This document shows positions 1 through 5,526 of a stretch of 6,388 bases of DNA, one piece after another; the first letter of the stretch is position 1, and each line of letters starts with the position of its first letter. A model generated the notes under the pieces. That model saw only the letters and a list, made by a program, of their open reading frames with translations. It made no database searches and was not told the origin of the DNA. Source of the DNA: an uncultured Lachnospiraceae bacterium (lineage in GTDB: Bacteria > Bacillota > Clostridia > Lachnospirales > Lachnospiraceae); the NCBI GenBank assembly GCA_947177515.1, contig CAMWUU010000210.1:1-6388 (forward strand), written 5' to 3'. A program made the translations under genes and the position numbers.

Positions 1-557
1 AGCCTTACAATGTGTTTAAGAAATGTGTAAGCATCAGTATCCTGGATTTCATCCTCTTCCCTGACGAAACAGAATTTTACTCCTGTTTCCATATCCGGGA
101 AGACAAGCGCCAATTCCTGTACACGGACAAGATGGAATTCCACCTGATCGAGCTGCCCAAGCTACCGCAGGAATTAAAAGATGACAAGGATGATATCCTA
201 TTATGGGCAAAGTTTATCAGTTCCGAGCGAAAGGAGGACTTTGAAATGTTGGCAACGAAGAACACTTATATCCAAAGCGCATACAAAACCCTGCAAGTTA
301 TCAGCCAGGACGACCAGAAACGGATGGAATACGAAGCAAGGCAAAAGGCACTCCGGGATTACAATCAAGGAATGCTGGAAGCAGAGAAGCGGGGGCGGGA
401 GGAAGGTATCAAAGAAGGAGAACAGCGCGGACGGGAAGAAGGTAGAAAAGAAGAAAAGGAAAATACCGCTAAAAAAATGATCGCAATAGGACTTCCAACA
501 GACATCATTGCTCAGACCACTGGATTATCTAACGCACAAATCGAATCACTTCGATGA
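1..557 (+). CDS. Rpn family recombination-promoting nuclease / putative transposase, C-terminal part (5' end outside window)
   Basis: The frame is open from position 3 and enters from outside the window, so the first GTG at 12 is not the true start. About 184 residues are visible. The motif ISILDFILFPDE followed by YSCFHIRED and LYTDKMEFHLIELPKLP (roughly 30-165) is typical of the central/C-terminal region of Rpn (PD-(D/E)XK nuclease family transposase) proteins, which are usually near 300 residues. The catalytic D/E-x-K residues would lie upstream of the window. The C-terminus has a charged, repetitive stretch with two REEG units (396-467) and ends in a GLPTDIIAQTTGLSNAQIESL helix pair, also typical of the family. 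Family members are DNA endonucleases linked to RecA-independent recombination and to phage defence. The gene shares strand with the serine recombinase 60 bases downstream, so it is probably cargo of the same mobile element. Family assignment is firm; activity of this copy cannot be judged without its 5' end. Confidence 0.88.
   Translation, partial: PYNVFKKCVSISILDFILFPDETEFYSCFHIREDKRQFLYTDKMEFHLIELPKLPQELKDDKDDILLWAKFISSERKEDFEMLATKNTYIQSAYKTLQVISQDDQKRMEYEARQKALRDYNQGMLEAEKRGREEGIKEGEQRGREEGRKEEKENTAKKMIAIGLPTDIIAQTTGLSNAQIESLR
231..237 (+). promoter_or_regulatory. Internal Shine-Dalgarno sequence within the Rpn gene
   Basis: AAGGAGG lies 8 bases before the in-frame ATG at 246. It is a perfect match to the 3' end of 16S rRNA and decides the proposed start of the small internal protein. 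Confidence 0.45.
246..557 (+). CDS. Candidate intragenic small Rpn protein (RpnS-like), in frame within the Rpn gene
   Basis: Inside the Rpn frame an ATG at 246-248 (the M of DFEMLATKN) is preceded by AAGGAGG at 231-237 with an 8-base spacer, which is as good a ribosome binding site as any in the window. Initiation here would give a 103-residue protein: the charged REEG-repeat region plus the C-terminal helical tail, without any nuclease core. Established knowledge: some E. coli Rpn genes encode such an in-frame C-terminal protein (RpnS) that binds and neutralises the full-length nuclease. Inference: this copy may do the same. Caution: AAGGAGG here also encodes part of the peptide ERKED, so the match could be a by-product of lysine/glutamate codons. 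A TATTAT box at 199-204 has no convincing -35 partner, so a separate promoter is not established. Confidence 0.4.
   Translation: MLATKNTYIQSAYKTLQVISQDDQKRMEYEARQKALRDYNQGMLEAEKRGREEGIKEGEQRGREEGRKEEKENTAKKMIAIGLPTDIIAQTTGLSNAQIESLR
396..467 (+). repeat. Two degenerate 36-base tandem units in the Rpn C-terminal region
   Basis: Units at 396-431 and 432-467 encode REEGIKEGEQRG and REEGRKEEKENT. The clearest identity is 395-408 against 431-444, with 12 of 14 bases the same. The period is 12 codons, so a unit could be gained or lost without shifting the frame. Rpn family members commonly carry such glycine/glutamate-rich linkers of variable length. Confidence 0.5.
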
Positions 558-575
558 TTAAACATTGTACAAAAC

Positions 576-601
576 AGGGTGGGACTTTCGGGTTCCACCC
601 T
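576..601 (+). promoter_or_regulatory. Intergenic hairpin between the Rpn gene and the recombinase
   Basis: AGGGTGGGA (576-584) pairs with TTCCACCCT (593-601) to make a 9-bp stem with one G-T wobble and an 8-base loop. It begins 18 bases after the Rpn stop. No run of T follows, so it does not look like a standard intrinsic terminator. It ends only 5 bases before the recombinase ribosome binding site (GGAGG, 607-611). It could be a weak or factor-assisted terminator, an mRNA-stabilising 3' end, or a structure that tunes recombinase translation. The stem is seen; the role is inferred. Confidence 0.45.
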
Positions 602-617
602 ACTATGGAGGTAAGGT

Positions 618-2033
618 ATGAAAAAACGTGTAATAATTTACATCCGGGTTTCTACGTCACGACAAGCCGAAGAGGGATTTTCGATCCCACAACAACGAGA
701 ACGGCTTGAAAAATACTGTGCTGCCATGGACTGGGAAGTCGTTGGTACCTATATTGATGATGGATATACTGGCGGAGATATGGAGCGTCCAGGTTTGCAG
801 AGTCTTATCAATGCCGTAAAAGCGGGGAGTGGAGATATCGTTCTGGTTGATAAGCTCGATCGCTTGTCAAGATCGCAATATGATACACTCTATCTAATTC
901 AAAAAGTTTTTGAGCCAGCAGGAGTCACGTTTGTTTCACGTTCAGAAAATTTGGATACATCTACACCAATGGGGAAATGCTCTCTCGGTCTAATGTCTGT
1001 ATTTGCGGAGCTGGAACGCAGTAGAATTCGGGAGCGCATGAAAGATGGAAAAGAAGGACGTGCCAAAGCTGGTAAATGGCACGGTGGAGGAACCGTGCCA
1101 ATTGGATATTGCTATGTTAATGGAGAACTTGAGATAGACGAATATGAAGCCGCTCAGGTAAGGGAAGTATATCGCCTTTTCTGCACTCGAACCCCTATTG
1201 CTACAATTGTTAAAACAATGAATAGTTCTGGGTATCGTACCAAATATGGACCATGGTCAGAAAAAACCGTGCGTAGTATGGTAACGCGCCAAACCTATGT
1301 AGGTAATGTCACAAACAATGGCACAGTGTATGCTGGAGTCCATCCTCGTATCATTGATGATGTGACATTTGCAAGGGCGCAGAACATAGCCGCAGAACGA
1401 GAGAGTGCTAACCGCGCCCGCCAACAACGCATGTATACCTCCCCACTGGGCGGCATCCTATACTGCGCTAAATGTGGTGCAAAATACCATCATCGATGGC
1501 GATATAATAAAAAAGGTAAATATGGCACATACATATGCTATTCCCGATCGATGGCAGATCGCAACATGGTTCGGATGATCGGATGCCGTAACACCACCTA
1601 CCGATCTGAGGATCTAGAAGCAGTGGTATATGCGGAAATCGAGAAATTGCGACAACCAGAATATATAGCTGCTATTAATAATAGCGTTGAGGATGATTCA
1701 CGTCGTGAAATCCTTCTACACAAAATCAGTGCAGCCGACAAACGGATCAACCGCCTAATGGATCTCTACTCCCTTGGAGAGGTTGATCCCGGAATGATTC
1801 GCTCTAAGATAATCGATATCGATAAAGAGAAAAGTCAAGCACAGCTTGAACTTGAAAACCTCCCGCTTCGGCAGCGGCGTTTGAACCAAGAAACCATCAT
1901 GACATTTATTGATACGTTGGATACATGCCGAGCCAATGGAGATACCTGTGGTATCAACATTGCACTATCCGAAATCGTAGAAAGAATAGTCATTAATGAG
2001 AGTACTGTGCAGATTGAATGGAAATTTGACTGA
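618..2033 (+). CDS. Large serine recombinase (site-specific integrase/excisionase of a mobile element)
   Basis: This 471-residue protein is a complete large serine recombinase. Residues 1-150 form the resolvase-type catalytic domain, with YIRVSTSRQ carrying the nucleophile Ser12 and Arg10, then KLDRLSR with Arg82 and Arg85, and the FAELERSRIRER helix near 129-140. The recombinase DNA-binding domain follows, from about 160 (PIGY at 161-164) to 260. A zinc ribbon is next, with Cys283, Cys286, Cys307 and Cys323. A coiled-coil-like region spans about 360-410. In this family such proteins join short attP and attB sites to integrate an element and, usually with a directionality factor, excise it. 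All key residues are present, so it is probably active. The ATG is preceded by GGAGG (607-611) with a 6-base spacer. The gene ends about 17 bases from the apparent element boundary, a common position for such integrases. It could serve a prophage, an integrative conjugative element or a small mobilisable island; cargo in view does not decide. Confidence 0.95.
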   Translation: MKKRVIIYIRVSTSRQAEEGFSIPQQRERLEKYCAAMDWEVVGTYIDDGYTGGDMERPGLQSLINAVKAGSGDIVLVDKLDRLSRSQYDTLYLIQKVFEPAGVTFVSRSENLDTSTPMGKCSLGLMSVFAELERSRIRERMKDGKEGRAKAGKWHGGGTVPIGYCYVNGELEIDEYEAAQVREVYRLFCTRTPIATIVKTMNSSGYRTKYGPWSEKTVRSMVTRQTYVGNVTNNGTVYAGVHPRIIDDVTFARAQNIAAERESANRARQQRMYTSPLGGILYCAKCGAKYHHRWRYNKKGKYGTYICYSRSMADRNMVRMIGCRNTTYRSEDLEAVVYAEIEKLRQPEYIAAINNSVEDDSRREILLHKISAADKRINRLMDLYSLGEVDPGMIRSKIIDIDKEKSQAQLELENLPLRQRRLNQETIMTFIDTLDTCRANGDTCGINIALSEIVERIVINESTVQIEWKFD

Positions 2034-2278
2034 AAGGAGGGCAAGTTTCTATACATCGCTTTGTTCAAATCTTGATAATCCTCCAACATTTTATTATACT
2101 GGTTCGTCCCAGTGTTGATTGCTGCCTTGCCCTGCTTTGACATATACAGCGCGAGCGAACACACGATACATACGACAATAACCGCCACCCCGATAATAAG
2201 TGCCCTGGTTGCTGTTGATAAAAAATAACCTTCTCTGTGTCTTAGTCCCATTTCCATATTCTTTTTCCTATTCTCCAT
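1835..2278 (-). CDS. Small single-pass membrane protein of the Tad locus, 3' end replaced by the mobile element (interrupted gene)
   Basis: The start is the ATG at 2278, with AAAGGAG (2286-2292) 7 bases upstream; longer in-frame starts up to 2353 lack a comparable site and would overlap the previous gene. Residues 1-25 are basic and polar. Residues 26-45 (ALIIGVAVIVVCIVCSLALY) form one membrane segment. Residues 46-76 are a polar outward region ending NKAMY. From about residue 77 the frame runs into the antisense of the recombinase and only stops at 1835, giving 147 residues of which about 71 are foreign. The gene is therefore broken, though it would still be translated. It follows the TadB/C-like gene in the operon, a place where clostridial Tad loci carry pilin-like or small membrane proteins. 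No prepilin peptidase site with a glutamate at +5 is visible, so I do not call it a Flp pilin. The original length is unknown. Confidence 0.6.
   Translation of the reverse strand: MENRKKNMEMGLRHREGYFLSTATRALIIGVAVIVVCIVCSLALYMSKQGKAAINTGTNQYNKMLEDYQDLNKAMYRNLPSFQSNFHSICTVLSLMTILSTISDSAMLIPQVSPLARHVSNVSINVMMVSWFKRRCRSGRFSSSSCA
2033..2040 (+). promoter_or_regulatory. Orphan Shine-Dalgarno sequence at the element end
   Basis: AAAGGAGG begins on the last base of the recombinase stop codon. No start codon follows at usable distance on this strand (next bases GCAAGTTTCTATACATCGC), and the DNA beyond is the antisense of a pilus-locus gene. In an excised circular form the sequence after it would be the element's left end, so it may be the ribosome binding site of a gene there. 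Confidence 0.4.
2041..2053 (+). other. Probable attachment-site junction (attR or attL) of the serine recombinase element
   Basis: To the right, the minus-strand frame reads as a plausible small membrane protein up to about Tyr76 (codon 2051-2053). To the left it only reads the antisense of the recombinase 3' end. The crossover should fall within or next to this stretch. No clear inverted repeat marks the centre, as is usual for half-sites of large serine recombinases, and the core dinucleotide cannot be named without the other junction. Confidence 0.5.
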
Positions 2279-2285
2279 TTTCCTA

Positions 2286-2292
2286 CTCCTTT
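2286..2292 (-). promoter_or_regulatory. Ribosome binding site deciding the start of the small membrane protein
   Basis: On the minus strand AAAGGAG lies 7 bases before the ATG at 2278. It favours MENRKKN as the N-terminus over the upstream in-frame Met codons that fall in the hairpin region or the end of the preceding gene. Confidence 0.7.
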
Positions 2293-2297
2293 CCTGC

Positions 2298-2320
2298 ATG
2301 CCGCCACCCCTGTGCGGCAT
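2298..2320 (-). promoter_or_regulatory. GC-rich intercistronic hairpin
   Basis: ATGCCGC and GCGGCAT form a perfect 7-bp stem around a 9-base loop in the 49 bases between the TadB/C-like stop (2328) and the small gene's start (2278). There is no T-run, so it is unlikely to end transcription. It sits just upstream of the next ribosome binding site and could protect a processed downstream mRNA, giving the small protein a higher output than the assembly genes. The stem is seen; the role is inferred. Confidence 0.45.
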
Positions 2321-2327
2321 CGCCAAC

Positions 2328-3917
2328 TTATACAACTGCCGACAAACTTCCATTGTATTGTTCCAGCATCCGGAAACATTCCGCCATAAATGGCAGGATC
2401 AAATAGCCAAACAGCAAAAATACCCCTGGGATACATGCGAGCAAAACCGCAAAATCCGCTCTTTTTTGCTGCATAATCTCCGTTTCAAGCTTCTGGTTTT
2501 CCAAAAACTGCCCGATTTCCGCGTCAATCTCCGCAAAAGCATCCTGTACCCCAATTTCCTCCGCCATCATAAACATATCAACCAACTTGCGGAACGGTGG
2601 GTAATCCTCCTTCTGCCAGAGTGCAAGAAGCGCCTCGTTTTCATCCAATCCATAGTCCCCGATACACTCCCTAAGCGAAACACAAAATAACTGTGCATTC
2701 TGTTCAAGATGTTCCAGAAGTTCTAAAGAGGTCATCCCAGGAAGCTGCTTTTCCAGCCGTATCAAAAACTCCAGACGCAGTACCTCCTCCTCCCTTTTAT
2801 CCAGACAGACCAGCCGCTCCATATATAAACGCAGCACCGGGTATTTTCCCCCTAAAAAAGCCGCCAGTACAAAGAGGATCACCCATACAAAACTCCTTCC
2901 CACACTGTAGCGCAGATACATTAGATACATCCCCGCACACAGCAGGATCCCCGTAATACTGCCAAGAAGCTGATGAATAAAAAATTCCATAAGTGTCCTG
3001 TTATCCCCAAGCCTTTTTAACAACTCTTCCCGTTTGCAAAAACCAGGTTTCCTTAGCCAAACCATGCGCCCAAAGCTCTTTTTCACCCCCTCCATATTAG
3101 AAAGCCAGCCTGCCAGCCTAGAAAACATTGGCCAGTAAGCAATTCCGCGCAAACCGGAAAGTAATTCATATAATAAAAACGTCATAGCGTAAGCAGCAAG
3201 CTCCATGCTCCTTCCCACAATCCCTTCATAGAACGAGGATAATTCCGGCAGATTGCCCACCGCCCAGCGGTGGATGGCTGGGATCGCAAACATCGGAACG
3301 GCAACAACAAAGCCAAGCCCGGATAGTAAATAGCGCATACGCTGCTCATTGCGCTGTGCAAGTTCCGCCTCCAGTCTTAGGTTTAAGAGCCCCCACAAAA
3401 ACACTGTATTTTTGCTCCCATCCTTCATTTCCTCGTCCCCATGTTCTTCCACCGCAGTAATCAGCATAAGAAAAATACGGTAATAGCGATTTTTTACCTG
3501 CCTCTTGTACTCCTCCATCCCGCTCTGACGATCCTTAGCACCAAGGATTTCATAAATGCGGCGCAGATTTTTTTTCGTGTCCGCATCCATTCCCTCTGCT
3601 GCATCATAAACCGCTTCCGCCACCTGTCTGCTGCGGTAATACTGATGCCCCGTATTCATAAGTACCTTACAAAATATATCCTTTGCCTTCTTAGCCTCAC
3701 GGCTTTTGATCAGATAGAATACTTCGCGGTACACAAAAAATATGAAAAAAACAGAAAAGGCAAACGCGCGGTATCCTCCCTCTCTCCAAAACAAAAACAT
3801 GCTTCCAATTATTCCCACAAGCAAAACCATGCCTGTTACTGTCAGGGCATTTTCCCTGCATATCCGCCTGGAAAAAGGATGGTAGTACAAATACATCTCC
3901 TCCATTCTACGATACAT
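2328..3917 (-). CDS. TadB/TadC-like type II secretion F-family membrane platform protein
   Basis: I place the start at the ATG at 3917, giving 529 residues, because AGGAGG (3921-3926) overlaps the previous stop codon and sits just before it. An ATG at 3971 is in frame but lies inside the preceding gene with no better site. Hydrophobic segments are visible near residues 26-44, 49-69, 197-215, 239-256, 317-336, 342-358 and 488-511. They are separated by charged cytoplasmic-looking helical regions, notably 70-160 and 360-487. This pattern of helical bundles before membrane spans resembles T2SSF-fold platform proteins, the inner-membrane partners on which the CpaF/TadA ATPase acts. Usual TadB and TadC proteins are near 300 residues; here one long chain may combine two such halves. 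Sequence similarity is too weak by eye to name the halves. The assignment rests largely on membrane layout and on the position directly after a CpaF-like gene, with a 7-base gap implying translational coupling. Confidence 0.65.
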   Translation of the reverse strand: MYRRMEEMYLYYHPFSRRICRENALTVTGMVLLVGIIGSMFLFWREGGYRAFAFSVFFIFFVYREVFYLIKSREAKKAKDIFCKVLMNTGHQYYRSRQVAEAVYDAAEGMDADTKKNLRRIYEILGAKDRQSGMEEYKRQVKNRYYRIFLMLITAVEEHGDEEMKDGSKNTVFLWGLLNLRLEAELAQRNEQRMRYLLSGLGFVVAVPMFAIPAIHRWAVGNLPELSSFYEGIVGRSMELAAYAMTFLLYELLSGLRGIAYWPMFSRLAGWLSNMEGVKKSFGRMVWLRKPGFCKREELLKRLGDNRTLMEFFIHQLLGSITGILLCAGMYLMYLRYSVGRSFVWVILFVLAAFLGGKYPVLRLYMERLVCLDKREEEVLRLEFLIRLEKQLPGMTSLELLEHLEQNAQLFCVSLRECIGDYGLDENEALLALWQKEDYPPFRKLVDMFMMAEEIGVQDAFAEIDAEIGQFLENQKLETEIMQQKRADFAVLLACIPGVFLLFGYLILPFMAECFRMLEQYNGSLSAVV

Positions 3918-3920
3918 TTT

Positions 3921-3926
3921 CCTCCT
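3921..3926 (-). promoter_or_regulatory. Ribosome binding site overlapping the CpaF-like stop codon
   Basis: AGGAGG on the minus strand overlaps the TAG at 3925-3927 and lies 3 bases before the ATG at 3917. The spacing is short, so use of the ATG at 3902 (MEEMYLYY) or 3893 cannot be excluded, but the site clearly belongs to the downstream gene and argues for coupled translation. Confidence 0.6.
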
Positions 3927-5526
3927 ATCCTGCCAGCACCCCCGCTGCTTCCTCCTGCTGCCAGCCCTCATAAGACCTGCATATTCTTTTTCTGTGTTCT
4001 TCCCCGATCACCCCGGCCTGATGGTACTCACCACCCGAAAAAACAAGAATTTCCCTTAGCTTGTAACCTTTCGTTTCCTCCCGCTCAATCTCCGTAATCC
4101 GTTCAATATACCGGTGCCCGCTTTTATCCGTTTCCATATGGATATCAAAATTCAGCGCTTCCACCACCTGTTCAGTCGCAATCCGCTCACTTGCAAATCC
4201 AGCCCCTTTTAAGAGCGCGTTGCGCATATAGGAAATCAAACGTTCCGTTGTATTATGATGGCTGGTGCACATTGTAAAACGCCCGCCGGACTGCGCAATC
4301 TGTACAAAGGCTTCCGCCGTCTGCGGCTCGTTAATCTCCCCGCAAATAGTTACGTCGGTATCCGTCTTTTTAAACAGCGATAAAATCTCTTTTTGCTGCA
4401 GTTCCCCATACTCCTGCATGGTAAGGATATTCCGCTTCGGATAAAGTTCGCCAAGATGCATTTCAAGTGCGCCCTCCGCAAGCCGGATGCTGAACCGGCC
4501 ATCAATAAAACTCACCATTGCTTTTAACAATGTGGTTTTTCCGCTTGCCTGTTCCCCTGTAATCACCAGGTTCACACAGCCCTTTACTAAGATACGCAGC
4601 AGGCTAACAGCATAAGAGGCGTTTTTATCCGTTAGAAGTTTAGCTGGCTCATCTGCCTTAATGGTATTAAATTTGCGGACATAAAAATTCCATCCTTCCG
4701 CTGCCGGCGGCCTGGCCACCGTTACCCGGACATTATTTAACAGCCCCAGCACCATCGCACAGTTGCGGCGGGATAACTGTGCCTGAGGATGGTTCCGCGC
4801 AAGCTTGCGCACCACGCGCGCAAGCGCATTTTCCGACTCAAAACATAGAAAGGAAAGCCGGACTTTCTTCCCCCTCAACATAATATACACTGCATTTTTC
4901 CCAGCGCTTACACCGTCTATGGCAAGTTCCTGCGAGATCAGGCGGTCACAGAAGGAAAAACCGTAAAGTTCCTGGTAAACCCGCTGGGCTAGTATTTCAA
5001 GCAGATCCGGGTATGTAAAATGAAGCGCTTCCTTCCGCATAATACCACGGATCTCCCCTTCCGATATTTCATACCCATCATTCTGATATGTTGTATCATT
5101 CCTGCATCCACTTTCAGTACCAACGTGATAAATAGGCAGATTATGTTCTTCGCACATCCGCAAAAAACCTTCCTCCCCACATCGGCGCAGATAACTGTAA
5201 AGCAGTACTTCAAAACAGTCCTGTGCAGAAAGCCCGTCTTCCTGCCTGACCGGCAGCAACATAAAAAGTTCCTGCTCAGAAAGACCTAACACTTCCGAAA
5301 TAATTTCCTTAATAAATTCCCGGACAAACATACGATCCTTCTCGCTGCCTAAGCTGCATCGGTGCAGCGCCTGGCGCAGCCTCCCCTTTTGTCTGCGGAA
5401 TTTATCCTTTCCGCTTCCCTTTTCTCCCTTCCCCTCCTCCCCGGAGAAAATCAGGTCTTCAATATACTCCTTTACTGATATCATTAACTGCCCGATGTTC
5501 TCAGGCTTCGTTTCCTTTTTTTTCAA
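3925..5526 (-). CDS. CpaF/TadA-like secretion ATPase of a Tad-type pilus system
   Basis: This 533-residue protein is a type II/IV secretion-type ATPase, the cytoplasmic motor of Tad pili. Its Walker A motif is GEQASGKT at 324-331 (Lys330). The Walker B-like DVTICGE at 391-397 keeps the glutamate that follows glycine in the family. The histidine box is TSHHN at 421-425, in place of the usual TxHAN. Upstream, LLNNVRVTVARPP and FYVRKFN (263-287) match the family's N-terminal domain and its RKF linker. Residues 30-55 are unusually charged and glycine/lysine-rich, and 60-200 form a long helical N-terminal region. The start is a TTG at 5526, preceded by AGAAGGGGG (5535-5543) with an 8-base spacer; an ATG at 5484 is the alternative but has no clear site. 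The gene begins 26 bases inside the upstream CpaE-like gene and is followed after 7 bases by the TadB/C-like gene. The family is firm; exact pilus type is inferred. Confidence 0.88.
   Translation of the reverse strand: MKKKETKPENIGQLMISVKEYIEDLIFSGEEGKGEKGSGKDKFRRQKGRLRQALHRCSLGSEKDRMFVREFIKEIISEVLGLSEQELFMLLPVRQEDGLSAQDCFEVLLYSYLRRCGEEGFLRMCEEHNLPIYHVGTESGCRNDTTYQNDGYEISEGEIRGIMRKEALHFTYPDLLEILAQRVYQELYGFSFCDRLISQELAIDGVSAGKNAVYIMLRGKKVRLSFLCFESENALARVVRKLARNHPQAQLSRRNCAMVLGLLNNVRVTVARPPAAEGWNFYVRKFNTIKADEPAKLLTDKNASYAVSLLRILVKGCVNLVITGEQASGKTTLLKAMVSFIDGRFSIRLAEGALEMHLGELYPKRNILTMQEYGELQQKEILSLFKKTDTDVTICGEINEPQTAEAFVQIAQSGGRFTMCTSHHNTTERLISYMRNALLKGAGFASERIATEQVVEALNFDIHMETDKSGHRYIERITEIEREETKGYKLREILVFSGGEYHQAGVIGEEHRKRICRSYEGWQQEEAAGVLAG

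Larger units (their letters stand above)
1..2050 (+). mobile_element. Right end of an integrated mobile element (left end outside window)
   Basis: The Rpn gene and the serine recombinase lie on the plus strand and abut a pilus-operon gene that is broken exactly where the recombinase unit ends. The missing tail of that gene is not found between the Rpn gene and the recombinase, so the element must extend beyond position 1, unless the tail was lost by deletion. The right boundary is placed at about 2041-2053 from loss of sensible coding sequence on the minus strand; base-level precision is not possible here. Element type and length are unknown. Confidence 0.7.

Noticed and set aside
176..204. 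Possible internal promoter before the small Rpn start (TATTAT at 199-204)
   Set aside because: No -35-like hexamer sits at 16-18 bases upstream; such boxes are common by chance in AT-rich DNA.
558..617. Left end of a minimal element made only of the recombinase
   Set aside because: No sequence resembling the missing gene tail, or a repeat of the 2041-2053 junction, is found here; the Rpn frame ends just upstream, so the element must extend further left.
2098..2113. Small stem ACTGG/CCAGT with a 6-base loop near the junction
   Set aside because: It is only 5 bp, has no T-run and lies in the coding part of the small membrane-protein gene; it is too weak for a terminator or an attachment site.
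2279..2353. Longer N-terminus for the small membrane protein (start at 2353)
   Set aside because: It would overlap the preceding gene and span the hairpin, while the ATG at 2278 has a strong, well-spaced AAAGGAG.
3441..4097. Plus-strand 218-codon open frame opposite the pilus genes
   Set aside because: It overlaps the well-supported minus-strand TadB/C-like and CpaF-like genes, has low-complexity Pro/His/Ser composition and no ribosome binding site; it is a shadow frame.
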